This document shows positions 1-63,439 of a stretch of 64,000 bases of DNA, one piece after another. Within the stretch, counting starts at the first letter, position 1; each line of letters starts with the position of its first letter. Source of the stretch: Misgurnus anguillicaudatus (lineage: Eukaryota; Chordata; Actinopteri; Cypriniformes; Cobitidae); contig NC_073354.2 of NCBI RefSeq assembly GCF_027580225.2, positions 5,618,001 through 5,682,000 on the forward strand. Direction: 5' to 3'. The notes below the pieces were generated by a model. The model was not told the DNA's origin and ran no database searches. It saw nothing but the letters and a program-made list of their open reading frames with translations. The translations under genes were made by a program, and so were the position numbers.

Positions 1-803
1 TACTTTTTTCACAACATATTACCATGCATCTTGGGTCCGTGTACGTTTTGATAGTTTGTTTTTTCGTTTAAACCAAAAAACGAAATAACGAGAAACCACA
101 CGTTTTTCGTTTGTCGTTTCAAACAAAAAAATAAAAACCGCTAAAATAAGAGCCGTTCTTCCGTTTTTGGTTTCTGAATCCAAAAACGAAAAACGACTAA
201 ACCAAATTCAAATAACGGTCCGATTTTGGTTTTTGGACGTTCCTTTTTTCATTGCTCCGTTTGAAGATCCACACCAAAAGAAAGACAGGCCGGCCACGCG
301 ACGCGGAAGTTATAGTAAACACAGCCTATCAAAATAAAAGCCAAGGTTTTAGAACGTTCATATGCAGCAGTAACATTACACCAGAGTAATGTTATAAGAA
401 AACAAATCAACAAATAAATAGGCCTATATAAACCTGAACCGAAAGAAATATGTTAGCAACAGTAGTTTATTACAGTGATTTAATATTGTGCCTATCCCCG
501 TACACATCACCATTCATGAGCGCATTTGGTTCAATACAGTATCAAGAACTGATTGTGTGTGCAGAGTTGTTACTGTTAGCGCTATGTTATATAATTTAAT
601 TAATATTTAATGCGGTTTCCACCTTAATGGACCAAACTGTTAAAAAATAGACCAAACTGTTCACATTTTTTACCAGCAGGTGGCAGTATTTAAACGACTG
701 ACTGTATTGTGTCTTTGGTAACTGTGTTTTAAATCAAGATTACTGATACAGATGTATTTATTGTTGTTCATTTCATTTTCGATTTTATTTGCAACTACAC
801 TAG

Positions 804-1748
804 TGTTACGACCCAAGGCTGTCTAGGGTGAGGGATGTAACATTTTATTTGAAAAGCTTTTCCTTTTTGGGTGTGTGTGTGTTTGGATGGAAGGAGACAG
901 ACACGGGAATAAACTGAAAATTATTTATTAAATGTGAACCAGTGAACAAAGTGACAAAAGCGTGAATAATAATAATTATAATAATGATAATAATAATAAG
1001 AAGAAAACAAAAATGAGAGTAGCAAAAATAATATTTACAATATTTACAAGGGTAGAACACAAAACACAGAACCAAAGGAAAGGGGACGAGAGTGGTGCTA
1101 AATCAACGAAAGAAACAAAACAAAACGAAGCTAACTATTTTTAAAGACCTCTAAACTAATCTAAAGAAAATAAAAAAAAATAAAACAAAAGGTCTTCAGC
1201 GTATACACGCCCTAACTAAACTAACGTTACACTAGCTAGCTAAAAGTCGGGGAAAAACATACAAGGGTGGCACTCACTCCTAAACTAGTGTGTCTAATAC
1301 AAAATTAATATCTCCCTACGTGTGCACAATGTATGTCGCGCGACAATCTTACCTGTCCGCCTTTCCCCGGCACGGGGAAAACGAAACGCCAGAACATTCA
1401 GGACAAAACAACGGAGTAAATGAGATAACGAAAAACGAGAATGAACTGACATACACAGGCGGGGTAAATATAACAAGCGAAACAGACAGTACACAGTAAC
1501 AGAATGGTGTATAATTGTACAGTAAATACAGTAAATGAGCCGCAAATGACTGACGCGCGTTTGAACTGGCGTCCTTTTTAAAACTGTAGGAGAATGGAGA
1601 TTGGTGGAACCTGATGTGACGTCATTTATATACTGCAATGATTGACATGTTGATGGTCCAATCGGGAAACTGGGTGTATCTGGAGAGAGAGACAGCGGAG
1701 AGAGAGAGAGAGACACAACAACAAAGACACACCTACACGGACGTAACA
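804..1748. mobile_element. solo-LTR-like insertion
   Basis: Starts TGTTACG and ends CGTAACA, the inverted TG...CA termini typical of retroelement LTRs. It contains an AATAAA-like stretch, an (AAT)n region and a GAGAGA run near 1684-1714. A 7-bp direct repeat ACTAGTG lies at 799-805 and 1861-1867, but the right copy comes after an extra 110-bp hairpin, so the target duplication is not a clean LTR one. No internal pol or gag is present. Confidence 0.5.
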
Positions 1749-1857
1749 CATTTGAAGTGGATCAAAAAGGTTAATCAAAGTTGTCCTAAGACAAGAACAG
1801 GTTTGGGGTATTGGTTTTATGATAACTTTTAGAAAATGTTTTGATCCACTTCAAATG
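1749..1857. mobile_element. small hairpin MITE attached to the LTR-like block
   Basis: Perfect 19-bp terminal inverted repeats CATTTGAAGTGGATCAAAA enclose about 70 bp. It sits directly between the LTR-like end and the resumed fold-back arm. The family is not identified. Confidence 0.65.
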
Positions 1858-2499
1858 TTGACTAGTGTAGTTCATTGTCATCATTCACCCCCAGCCCAGA
1901 GTTAAACCTGCATGCCCTTCTGTTTTAACCTGATTCTAACACTGCTATCAGCTTCCTAGCATCTCAGATCAAACTAACATCAGAAATGTCCTAATGCAGT
2001 AGGCCATCTGGCCAAAATAATGATTTACCAGTGTGCTATATAGTGTGTGAATCTTTCTCCTCTATACACATTCCAGTGTGTATAACATACAACACCCCAA
2101 TTTTGTTACCCAAGTAAAGATAATCCATACAAGTCTTAAACAGTTTTTCAACATATATAGCACATACATGCTTTCAATGACATTGCATTTGCAATCTATG
2201 GCTGCAGAACATTAACTGTGAAGCCCTAAGGCTTAATTCTGCTGTTTATTATAATTGCTTCTATATTGCTATAAAAATGTTATCTGTCTAGTATAAGTTC
2301 CTCACATTATACAATTTGAATTAATGTTTGGGCGATGCGCGTATGCAGATGTGAAAAACAGGAAAGTCTACTGGACCAGAGAAGACAACCAACCATGCAT
2401 TTCATTCAGAGGTCTGAAATATGACAAAATACACCCCACCCCCGTTTTCAATTCCACATCATTGTCCATCTGCCCCTCCCCCCACACACATATTCTCAC

Positions 2500-2930
2500 T
2501 CCTCCTATTCTACTCAGGGAAATTAAAACTGTTCAGAAGATCATTACCCATCTCCTGAGCATCTGTGATGTTGTGAGGTGTGGTGCCTTACAAAAATTAA
2601 CCATGGTTTTATTGTGGTAAGTGTAGTAACCATGTTGTTGTTTTTTTGGTGTATTGATTAATATAAGCAAACCACGAGTTTACTACACTAACCATGGTTT
2701 AACTGGTTTTTGGTATTTTGTGTTTACCATGGTTTTACTACAGTAACCATGGTTTTTAGTTTTAACTGTAGGAAAACCATGGTTAATTTTACACAGAGCC
2801 CAAAAATTACTAAAGGACAGTACCCACCCAGCCACAGCCTGTACACCCTGCTGCCTTCTGGGAAGTTTCTGCTGCCGGACTGCAGAGCAGCCCCCCCCCC
2901 AAGTTATCAGATTGGTAAACTCTAGTTCAT
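2500..2930 (+). pseudogene. LINE reverse-transcriptase C-terminal fragment, split by a MITE
   Basis: Before the MITE the frame reads REIKTVQKIITHLLSICDVV then RCGALQK; after it, YPPSHSLYTLLPSGK followed by a C-rich stretch. This resembles the end of fish LINE ORF2 proteins (TAQ.I....L.I.D....RC.RKA..I.KD..HPSH.LFSLLPSGKR). A perfect 24-bp direct repeat flanks the segment at 2244-2267 and 2966-2989, consistent with a LINE target duplication or a local duplication. Far too short to be active. Confidence 0.55.
2589..2792. mobile_element. AACCATGG-family palindromic MITE, copy 1
   Basis: Inverted ends TACAAAAATTAACCATGG and its complement, with several internal AACCATGGTTTTACTAC units. It interrupts the LINE fragment. 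Related copies lie near 7086, 18290, 19500, 29553, 40569 and 41690. Confidence 0.75.
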
Positions 2931-3094
2931 CCTCAGCACTGCTCCACTGGTTATAGTTCATTTCGGTTTATTATAATTGCTTCTATATTAATGTTTATTG
3001 TCTGCTATAGCGGAAGGGAGTTACAAACTAAATTTATACTTTATAACCTGTTATATTGTGACAAAATAAATCTACCCACCTACCTTAAAGAAGA

Positions 3095-3325
3095 ATAGAG
3101 TGAATGTTTTGGAAAGGCCAAGTCAAAAGTTCTGACCTTATAATGATTGAAATGTTGTGGAAGGATGAGGAAGCAAGCAGCTCATGTGAGGAAACCCACC
3201 AATATTGGTGTTAAAGCTGTTCTGTACAGAGGAATGGGCAAATATTTATCCAAGTCAATAAGCAGGACTGTTCAAAAGTTACTGGAAACGTTTTGTTGCA
3301 ATTATTGCTGATGTACTCAGTGTGG
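3095..3325 (+). pseudogene. Tc1-like transposase C-terminal remnant
   Basis: Degenerate match to the end of fish Tc1 transposases. Fragments are readable only across stops and frameshifts: the SPDLNPIE-like segment near 3117-3150, and LFCTEEWANI then YWKRFVAIIA near 3210-3310, corresponding to the E/W and YRKR.VAVIAA region of the family. There is no intact DDE triad. Confidence 0.55.
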
Positions 3326-4487
3326 ACAGCACTAAGCGTTTTTATTAATGCAATTATGTTTTTGGACTTTCTTTTGAGGACCTTGTAAAATGTTCTTACC
3401 TTAGGGCTTCACAGTGAATGTTCTATGATTGCACATGCAATGTCATTGAAAGCATGTATGTGTTATGTTGAATAAATGTTAAAACAGAAGGGCATGCAGG
3501 TTTAACGCTGGGCTGGGGGTGAATAGCGATAATGATAACTAGGTAATGAAATAAACAACAATAAATACATCTGTAGCAGTAATCTTGATTTAAAACACAG
3601 TTACCAAAGACACAATACAGTCAGTCGTTTAAAACCTGCCACCTGCTGGTAAAAAAGGGGAACAGTTTGGTCCATTTTTTTTAACAGTTTGGTCCATTAA
3701 GGTGGAAACCACATTAAATATTAATTTAATTATATAATATAGCGCTAACAGTAACAACTCTGCACACACAATAAGTTCTTAGTACTGTATTGAACCAAAT
3801 GCGCTCATGAATGGTGATGTGTACGTGGACAGGCACGATATTAAATCACTGTAATAAACTACTGTTGCTAACATATTTCTTTCGGTTCAGGTTTATATAA
3901 GCATATTTATTTATTGATTTATTTTCTTCTAACATTACTCTGGTGTAATGTTACTGCTGCATATTATTATGAACGTTCTAAAACCTTGGCTTTTATTTTG
4001 ATAGACTGTGTTTACTATAACTTCCGCGTCACGTGGCCAACCTGTCTTACTTTTAATGTAGATCTTCAAACGGAGAAATGAAAAAAGGAATTTCCAAAAA
4101 CCGAAATCGGACCGTTATTTGAATTTGGTTTAGTCGTTTTTCGTTTTTGGATTCAGAAACCAAAAACGGAAGAACGGCTCTTATTTTAGCGGTTTTTGTT
4201 TTTTTGTTTGAAACGACAAACGAAAAACGTGTGGTTTCTCGTTATTTTGTTGTTTGGTTTAAACGAAAAAACAAACTATCAAAACGTACACGGACCATCT
4301 TGTCATTTTTTCTGCGTTTATAGCAGTTATTCCAGGAAGGTTTTAACATCCAAACATGAGTGGCACCATATGAGCAATATTAAATGAACAAGTAAACCTA
4401 TAAATATAGATTCTGTTATATTTTGTATACTATAATTTTCTTTTCAGTGTTTCACATCTTTTAAATCAATATTGATTGCTTTGTGAC

Positions 4488-5575
4488 CAGTGGCGGCGTT
4501 TCACGAAAACCTAGGGTATGGAAAAAATTATTCCTACAAGTAGTCCATTAAAATACCGAATCTATGAAACCACATTATATCCATATGTGTACATACTCCA
4601 CCAACCTGTACAAAACCATACTATGATTGCACGGATGTACACTTACTGACAACAATACGGAAGCAATATACAATTGAAAAGCAAAAATAGAAATCATGGT
4701 TGTTTAAAATGCTTTTCAAATGTTGTCATTCTTAACTAAGTGCAACTCCAGCAACAGATAAACTAAAACAAGATAATATCAAAACATACTGTAACATCCC
4801 TTCACAAATCTTGTCATGACAGCCGCCAATAAACACTATTAAACACAATAAAGACTTTTAATTATGTGATAGAGCAGACGTAGTTAACCAAACCAGCTAA
4901 CCAACTAAGACTAAAACACTAAATAAAACTCTTAGTAAAACAGGGCTAAATGCAAAAACAAGTCTTACCTTTTGTCGTCGTGTTTTATTCCACAAGTCGC
5001 CATATTCAAAAACGCGCGCAAATAATTAATACACTTGGACTGTGCAACAATTTCCCAGTGTAAGAGAACATGTTTATTTATCCACAGAGGGCAAATCATT
5101 TTACTTCTTGAATAATGTATGCAATATGCATGCGCGAGTGTGGGGGAGAACCGTGAGTCCGTTTGAATGTTAAAACAAAAAAGGAGTTTACTTGCGAAAA
5201 TAAAGATTATAACAGCAGCGTTCATCATGAGACCTCCTGCAAGGACTAAAAGCTGCGCTGCAAGCGAGAACGACAGGCTGATGACATCAAAGTACCGCGA
5301 GGGTGAGGCGAGAAATCTTCGGAAGAGTTTGCTTTCAAACCGCTCTCGCGGCATGTTGATGTCATCCGCATGTCGGTTCCTGTATTATAGCATGAAGTCG
5401 AGCACACGTGTAAATTATCCATATTAGTGATGTACCAATGTTCAGATATGTTCTACTGAAAATATTTAAAATTATCTTTAATGAGCATCGTTATAACCTG
5501 TTGATTTCTGGTGTTTTGTCTGAATGCTAGGGTATGGCAACTGCCATACCCTGCCATACGCAAACGCCGCCCCTG
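4488..5575. mobile_element. non-autonomous hAT-like element with 8-bp target duplication
   Basis: Terminal inverted repeats CAGTGGCGGCGTTT and AAACGCCGCCCCTG (one mismatch) are flanked by perfect 8-bp direct repeats TTTGTGAC at 4480-4487 and 5576-5583. Length is 1,088 bp. A 129-codon minus-strand ORF (4965-5354) has no recognisable transposase motif. Confidence 0.85.
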
Positions 5576-5750
5576 TTTGTGACAAATTGCATGTTATGTT
5601 TGTAGATTTTCCATGCTGATATCCGTGCAAGCAGAGTTGAAGCAGACCTGTCAGAAAACATCTCTAAGGTGCTATGAATCTCATAACTAGTAAGTACAAC
5701 CTCAAACTAATACATTGCTGTTCACAGGTTTAAGGTTGTGGTTTATTTAT

Positions 5751-6264
5751 TTAAAGTGCATCCAATTTCATTGGTAAAAACAACGTTATTTTGTGTATTT
5801 GGTACAATACAATGTGTTTGTGTGGTTTATGGTTAAAAACACATACATTTTTATAGCTTTGGATTTCCTCCCTTCCTCAAACGCATTGATTTTGTACAGA
5901 ACTCATCGATCTGAAATGCACTGTGTCCCTGATTGGCGAGCTAATCTGTACGTTGTGATTGGCCTGAATGCTTCTGATGTCAGCCGGAAATGTGACGCTC
6001 CTGTTTGAAAGATTCGGTCACAATGCAATGCTGACAGCAGTTAATGTGTAGGCTGTGAGTAAAAGCGGGAGGAATTTAAGAGACAACGCATTATTTGAAA
6101 ACCACACCCACCGGGGGAAAACAATCCAACCGTCTCCGGTAAGCGTGGTTTTCAGATTATGAAGTGTTGCGCTCTGTCTTTATGATAATGTCGGTCTTGT
6201 CTACATAAACAAGCCCAGACAGTAAACTGTTGCTTACTTAATTGCAACCATAATTGCTCTTTAA
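5751..6264. mobile_element. TTAA-flanked element, family T1 copy A
   Basis: Starts TTAAAGTGCATCC and ends near TTGCTCTTTAA. Much of the body, such as GTACGTTGTGATTGGCCTGAA, is shared with copies at 22527-23340 and 49949-50477 in the same orientation. TTAA target sites are typical of Kolobok and piggyBac-type elements. No ORF of note; the right part is diverged. Confidence 0.7.
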
Positions 6265-7085
6265 CAAAAATACAATAAAAAGGCAGGGCTTTTTCACATT
6301 TTAAACTCTCCCAGTCTAAGTAAAAAAAATGATAATAAAAAAAACACTTCTTCTAAGACAAGCATTCACATACACTAAAACATCTTATGACCTTGTTCTC
6401 CAGTAATGAAATAATAAAAAGTGCAAAAAAGCTTTTGCTTGAAATAATATGAACAGCAGCAATCCTAATTCTTCTCATTTTGCTTTTCTGTTTTTGTCCA
6501 TCAGGATACACATCATAAGATAACTAGAGCTTACGGCTCTGTTTAGATCCAGCCTCACTTGTGAAGACTTCAGATGACGTAAACACTCACAAAGACATTA
6601 GGCCTATATGATGGCCTCTATAGATGGACATACACAACTGGCAAATGTAATATATTGTAATTACTGCACCAAAGCGCAACCCTACAGAATTTCAACCCAC
6701 TTAATATTGTTACAAATACAATACATGTTTATATTTGAAAAACATTTTTTACTCTTTATTCTTTAGCTAATTTTAATGATTTATTTCCATTTATTTGTCC
6801 TCAATACTAACCAAAATTATGTTTTGCATCATCCAAATATTGTTAATTTACATATTACAGACATTGTAACAACACAAAGTGGGTTGAAATCCTGCTAACT
6901 TACCCTATAATAATAACTGTCTGTTAACTAAACATGGCTTTAACACTTGTCTTGTATTGTATTAGAGCTGTTGTGATATGAATATTGATTTGTTTCCAGA
7001 ATAAGCTCCTCAGTGTGTCACATTTACTTCGGGCTGATTAAGGGATCTTTTGTAACCTTGACACATGCATTTTCTTAAAATGGCA

Positions 7086-7660
7086 TGTATTGTGAAGCAC
7101 AATATACCATATCATGGTTTTACTTTGGTGAAACTGCAGATCAATTTTTAAACTAAGGTTTTGTTGCCGTGGTTCTACTATACTGCTCTACAAAGGCTAA
7201 GTTCAGTAACTACGCAAACACTGAAACTGAGAAACATGCCCTTAAAGTTTTTTACTGCACTTTTGCAAAAACACATTTCTCTGACGAGACAAATTACACC
7301 AGGAGACTTTGTCACAAGACACATCAGATCTCACAAAGCCCATTTCAACCTTTAACTCAATTTTGACCAAATCCATAGTTACTGTGCTTTGGCTTTGTAG
7401 GGCAGTATAGTAGTATTATAGTAATGCTGGAGTGAAACCATGGTAACCATACATTTTTAAACCATGGTAAAGTTTGTGGTTACTAAAATGTAATTCTAAC
7501 CTATGCTGTTGTAAGAGAATGTTTATTCTTTGTTATTGTTGTAAAACCATGGTCGATTTTATATTTACCATGTTTTACTGCAAATGTAAAATCATGGATA
7601 ACTTTGCATGGGTAACGTTACAGAAAAGTGTAAACTGGTTGTTTTTATTTGTAAGTCACG
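7086..7660. mobile_element. diverged AACCATGG-family region
   Basis: Repeated AACCATGGTAA and TTACCATGGTTT units on both strands, interrupted by a separate MITE at 7180-7408. Ends are not clear. Confidence 0.5.
7180..7408. mobile_element. MITE with CTGCYCTACAAAGGC inverted ends, nested
   Basis: Left end ACTGCTCTACAAAGGC with AGTAACTACG inside; right end TAGTTACTG then GGCTTTGTAGGGCAGT. TAT/ATA flank the ends, suggesting a TA target. A related left end is at about 56473. Confidence 0.65.
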
Positions 7661-8149
7661 TTGGTTTTAATGCATCTGATAAATAATGTATATGCATTTG
7701 GATATTTATTCTGTTTACTGACAATAATAAATTTGCATTTGCTGATGTAAATAGTTTATTATTGTGTTGAAAGACATTTGGTTTGCGTGATTAAATGATT
7801 ATGAACCACCGACGTGGGCAGCTAGCAAACATTATTGGTATAAACCATAGATATGTACACATCTATGGGTATAAACCAGCGCGGACCTCTGCGGCTGCCG
7901 CTGGTGGTCCGCTGAAAAACGATAGGCAAAACTCCGGCGAGCCGCTGGCCGCTTGCAATCTCTCAAGTGTTGTGCTTTAGAAGCAAAGCTTCGCAGCAGC
8001 ATTAATTATGTGTTAAGAAATATATTTCTGCATCAAATTTCATGCAGAGTTATCAGTGAGCCCTGCTTTGGCAAACTTGAAGGACTGACACAAGGAAGCC
8101 AGTCCACGGTTTGGCCAATCAGATGAAGGGGGCGTTTCAGCGCCGACCA

Positions 8150-8336
8150 GAGGCGTAAATGAAATATAGAACCTATTTACTGATTTGTAATCCACAAATG
8201 AAAAATGAAAAATCGAGCCGTAATCTAATTTTCCATTTTATGACATAAACGGAAAAACGAAAAAACGAACCGATTTCCCATTTCTCTTTACATGATTTCA
8301 GATAGGATATTAAATGAATAAAACGTACACGGACCC
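8150..8336. mobile_element. single right end of a GGTCCGTG fold-back relative
   Basis: Ends AAAACGTACACGGACCC, the same terminus as the 34-4296 element, and has similar internal CGTTTTTTCG-type words. I could not find its left partner upstream. Confidence 0.5.
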
Positions 8337-8663
8337 ACATGCCTTAAAAATCTAAACTAAGTCTAAATAAATCTACATTATCTACAATAAAATGCATAAA
8401 TGAGTTATATATTGATTGATCGGTAGAGGGCAGTGTTTATCAAAAAAATATCAGTTGCGTGATATTTGAAAAATCTGTTTAAATAAATTTATTTTGAAGT
8501 TATTTACAAACAAGCAGTCAGTTATATTTTATATGTTTTATTGTATATTTGAACGTTTTTAGTTTCGATTAGATTATTTGTTGATTTACAAAGCACTGCC
8601 CAAGTAGATTCGTAAATTGTAATACATTGTATCTAAATGAACATCAACAGAACCAAATGAAAC

Positions 8664-8885
8664 TTAAAGGGATAGTTCACCCAAAATATCTTTTTTTTTC
8701 TGATAAACACAAAAGAAGATATTTTAATAAATGATGGTAAGCACACAGCTGCTGTAACCATTGACTTCCACAGTAGGATAAACAAATTCTATTAAAGTAA
8801 TGTAATAAATTATGAAAAAGGTATTTTTAAAAAAAATTATGAAGATATTTTGATAAATGATGGTAAGCACACAGTTGATGCCTAC
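8664..8885. mobile_element. partial TTAAAGGGATAGTTCACCC element
   Basis: The left end TTAAAGGGATAGTTCACCC is a very common teleost MITE terminus. The body is degenerate and contains a direct repeat of about 40 bp (8713-8753 and 8840-8882). The right end is not recognisable. Confidence 0.55.
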
Positions 8886-9090
8886 GCCTAAAAAGTTTGA
8901 ACCACTGGTTTACGATGCAACTTCCATTTATTTGTAAAGAACCATACCAACGTAATAGAAGAGTAATGCTACTTAAACAGAAGGAAAAGACAAATATATG
9001 ATTTAAACCCAAATTACAGCGAGTAAACATACACTCACAATAATTTAAAGCGCATATTGGAGCACTATAAACAAACCTGAGTGTAACATG

Positions 9091-9092
<2 letters not shown>

Positions 9093-9169
<77 letters not shown>
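9093..9169. repeat. (CT)n dinucleotide microsatellite, about 38 units
   Basis: An uninterrupted CT run 160 bp upstream of the cnksr3 start codon. CT/GA tracts close to promoters can bind GAGA-type factors, but nothing here proves a role. It is likely length-polymorphic. Confidence 0.95.
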
Positions 9170-9172
<3 letters not shown>

Positions 9173-9241
9173 TAGTTTCGGTCCGTGGGTTTGAGTCTGA
9201 GCGCTGTTTCTGTGATCAGATCAGATCAGTGTTCAGCTGTT

Positions 9242-9274
9242 ATGAGTAAAGACTGCTCGTGTATGATGCGGTAA
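9242..9274 (+). CDS. upstream ORF in the cnksr3 leader (10 codons)
   Basis: ATG at 9242 reads MSKDCSCMMR and stops at 9272-9274, 55 bases before the cnksr3 ATG. If transcription starts at or upstream of about 9180, this uORF lies in the leader and could lower translation of the main frame. Transcription start is not visible here. Confidence 0.4.
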   Translation: MSKDCSCMMR

Positions 9275-9329
9275 ACTTTGGTGAAACTTCAGTGAAACTT
9301 TCCAGCTGATTTACCCACACAGCAGAATA

Positions 9330-60795
<51,466 letters not shown>

Positions 60796-62120
60796 CTGTC
60801 TGCCATGCACCTGCAGTATTATCATCTGTTGAAATTCAGTTCGGCCAGTATTACAGACACAGCATTTCAGCAGCATTAAAGACACTACTGAGAACTCTCT
60901 CTGTTTCTTTATAAGAAATGAATCAGGTCATTCATGGATTTTCACTGTGACTTGTAAGTTATTTTGTGCAAATATTATATATCTGGTCCAGGCATGCGCA
61001 CACGTCCTGAAAAGTGAAGCCGAAGCATTTTGATCGCCCCCTGGTGGAATGCTGCTGTAAAGGTCATAAATCCCACCCTCTCTATTTCAACGAATGGAAA
61101 ATGAGCCAAACTTAGGCCTAGTTCACGCGTACACGGGTATCGCAAAAAAAATCTCCACGTTCACACGAACACGCAAAACCCGTTTTGAAGCACTGTCAAG
61201 AGCATGCCAGATCAACAGATGGCCCTAATCGTAAAGCCATGTTGGCCAATCAGAAGCCATTGCAGAGTCTCGCCTCGGCGCAAACAATGACGTCACGAGC
61301 CAAAAACTCTTCACCGTGGCAGGAGTTTTCATAAAAGTGCGGTTTCAGTCACCTGATACTGCGTTTGCATGTGGACGAACGGTTTTAAAAATACCCACGT
61401 ACGAGTGGACATGGCCTTAAAAATCTAATACTTTTTTCCAAAAGATGGTTTCTATTATTTTAGTTATTTTGTATAGAGCTGATGTACGTTTAAGTGTTCA
61501 TTTTTTCCAATATGGTTATTAGATGCTACTAAAAAGAGGTGTGAACACTGCACGATCACTACCACACAGACTCAATCACATCAGCAGATGTCAGCAAGCA
61601 TTTTTGAGATATTTGGGCTTTATTTGTTACAAAGAAAGTCATCGTCCATCTTTTTTACAGTCTATGATCTGGTCCTATTTTCTGCATGCTAAATCGTTTT
61701 TATTTGCATAATGCTTATGTGGGATAAAGACAGGCAAAAGCTAAAATTAGGTATTTTTAAGAGTGTTTTTTATAGGTGTGGAATTACAAAGCAAGGAATT
61801 TTACGATGTATGACTCAAACTCACTTTTCATTTCAGCTTTCTTTCAATTCATGAGTTGGAATTTGAATTGAATTGAGTTGGCCACACCTTAAAGGATGTT
61901 GAATTGAAATGAAAGGAAGAGGTATTAACTGAACTGAATAAAAACACACACACACACAACGGAGGCAATTATGTAATTATTCTTGAACCATTTTGCTTAT
62001 TTATTACCTGATTATATACATTAAATACTAATTAGACATTACATTATTGGTTCAAAACAGCAATAAATCAGATTTACATTATTTAATACTGCACCACAAA
62101 TGGCTTTTTTTAATAAAAGT
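60796..62120 (+). other. cnksr3 3' UTR, extent unknown, with candidate poly(A) signals
   Basis: Non-coding sequence after the stop. Candidate poly(A) hexamers are ATTAAA 60875-60880, AATAAA 61937-61942, 62062-62067 and 62112-62117. Which one is used cannot be told from sequence. A Harbinger-like insertion at 61115-61416 would lie inside a long 3' UTR. Confidence 0.5.
61115..61416. mobile_element. PIF/Harbinger-like MITE, copy 2
   Basis: GGCCTAGTTCACGCGTACAC and complement-like right end (GTACGAGTGGACATGGCC), TTA on both sides (61112-61114, 61417-61419). Shares end sequence with 26841-27387. Confidence 0.8.
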
Positions 62121-62430
62121 ACATACTGACGCTAACGTTTACATCTATTGATTATTTAATATACTAAGTAAACTAGCAATTTGGGGAAATTAAGTGTTTT
62201 TCCATCAAATAAAACAAAAATAAATGTATTAAATTTTATATTTAAAATATACAGGTTGCATTGTGAACATTAACTACATTTCTGGAAATATCCCATGCAC
62301 AGCAAAAATATATTTTTCGAATATAATTTTAAATATATTTCAAAATGGCCTAAAAAATTTATACTGAAATATATTTTAATATATAATTATATATATATGT
62401 GTTTTGGCTATTCTTTGTATATTTTGAAAT

Positions 62431-62769
62431 TAGTGCTGCACAATTAATCGCATCGCAATCGCAAGTCGTCACTTATACCAGAGCGAAGATGGATGCAGAG
62501 GAGGTTGACAGTGATCTGGTAGCTAAAAAAAAAACTCTATGTCTGTTGTATGGCGGTATTTTGGATTTAGGATTACTGACACTGAGCAGTTGCTACATCA
62601 CGTGGCAATACGAAAACATTTAGTTTTACAAATACACATTTTAGCTAAACTGTGTGTGGATTTTCCTTCCCCATCAAGTTGACTCATGATACCATTTAGT
62701 ATAATCGCAAATCGCAATATTAGCATCAATAACCGCAATGGGAAAAATTACCCAAATCGTGCAGCCCTA
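62431..62769. mobile_element. hAT-type MITE (TAGTGCTGCAC/GTGCAGCCCTA)
   Basis: Ends TAGTGCTGCACAATTAATCG and AAATCGTGCAGCCCTA; perfect 8-bp target duplications TTTGAAAT at 62423-62430 and 62770-62777. A 74-codon ORF inside is not a known protein. Confidence 0.9.
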
Positions 62770-62857
62770 TTTGAAATATATTAAAAAATAAATATATTTT
62801 AGGGCATTTATATTCACGTCGCATTGGAAGAAAAACTTTGTATGTTACAAACATAAC

Positions 62858-63090
62858 GGGGTGGTTTCCCAAACAGGGTTTAGGTTAATCCAGGACTAGG
62901 CCTTATTAATATTAGGTAATTTAAGAAGTTTTCACAAACATACCATACAAAAAACACCACAGGTGTGCATCTTAAGACAAAACAATGTCAAAGAAATATG
63001 TTAAAATTAAACAGGGCAATGTGTTTTTAAATTAAAGCAGCTCAAACATGCATTTAGTCTGGGGATACGTCCTGTCTGGGAAACCGCCCC
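62858..63090. mobile_element. GGGGTGGTTTCCC MITE, copy 2
   Basis: GGGGTGGTTTCCCAAACAGG and CCTGTCTGGGAAACCGCCCC ends; AAC on each side. Confidence 0.8.
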
Positions 63091-63439
63091 AACATGTTTG
63101 AAAAGATTCAAATTAAATATATTTTCAACTGCAAAAATATACGTATAATTGTATATTTTATACATATTATACATTTAATGCTTTATACATTTTATACAAA
63201 CTTTGTATTTTGGCCAGGAAAAATATACATTTTGCGTATGGTTAAAATTTGAAATGTGTTTGTTGCCCCTAAAATACATAAAAATACATATATGTTAATA
63301 TGAAGGTTAACACTAAATATATTTTCAAAGTTAAAAATATATTTAATTAAGCTTTACTTTTTTACAAAATGTATTAAGCAAATATTTAAAATATATTTTT
63401 GGCCAAAGGAATGTATTTTTGTTTAAGAGTAATCTTAAA

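Larger units (their letters stand above)
34..4296. mobile_element. large fold-back DNA element with long inverted arms and nested insertions
   Basis: The left arm starts GGTCCGTGTACGTTTT at 34 and the right arm ends in its reverse complement at 4296. ATCTTG flanks both ends (28-33 and 4297-4302) as a likely target duplication. Arms match as 34 to about 790 plus 1868-2230 on the left, against about 3400-4296 on the right. The left arm is interrupted by an LTR-like block at 806-1860 and an extra stretch of about 220 bp near 1932-2150. The unpaired centre holds a LINE fragment and a Tc1-like transposase remnant. No transposase of its own is visible; superfamily unknown. Confidence 0.8.
9093..9329 (+). 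promoter_or_regulatory. probable cnksr3 proximal promoter and 5' UTR
   Basis: Sequence between the (CT)38 tract and the start codon is more balanced in composition than the AT-rich DNA around it. I see no TATA box in a convincing place and no splice acceptor just before the ATG. Assigning it as leader is inference; an additional upstream non-coding exon is possible. Confidence 0.4.
62280..63430. repeat. AAATATATTTT-rich repeat region with nested elements
   Basis: Words such as AAAAATATATTTTTCGAATA, AAATATATTTTCAACT and AAATATATTTTTGGCCAAAG recur on both sides of two insertions. Probably one AT-rich MITE; ends are not defined. Confidence 0.45.

Noticed and set aside
4965..5354. 129-codon minus-strand ORF inside a hAT-like element
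   Set aside because: No BED finger or hAT transposase motifs; hydrophobic low-information sequence likely open by chance.
62399..62623. 74-codon ORF downstream of cnksr3
   Set aside because: Lies across the left end of a hAT MITE with clear target duplications; no protein family match.
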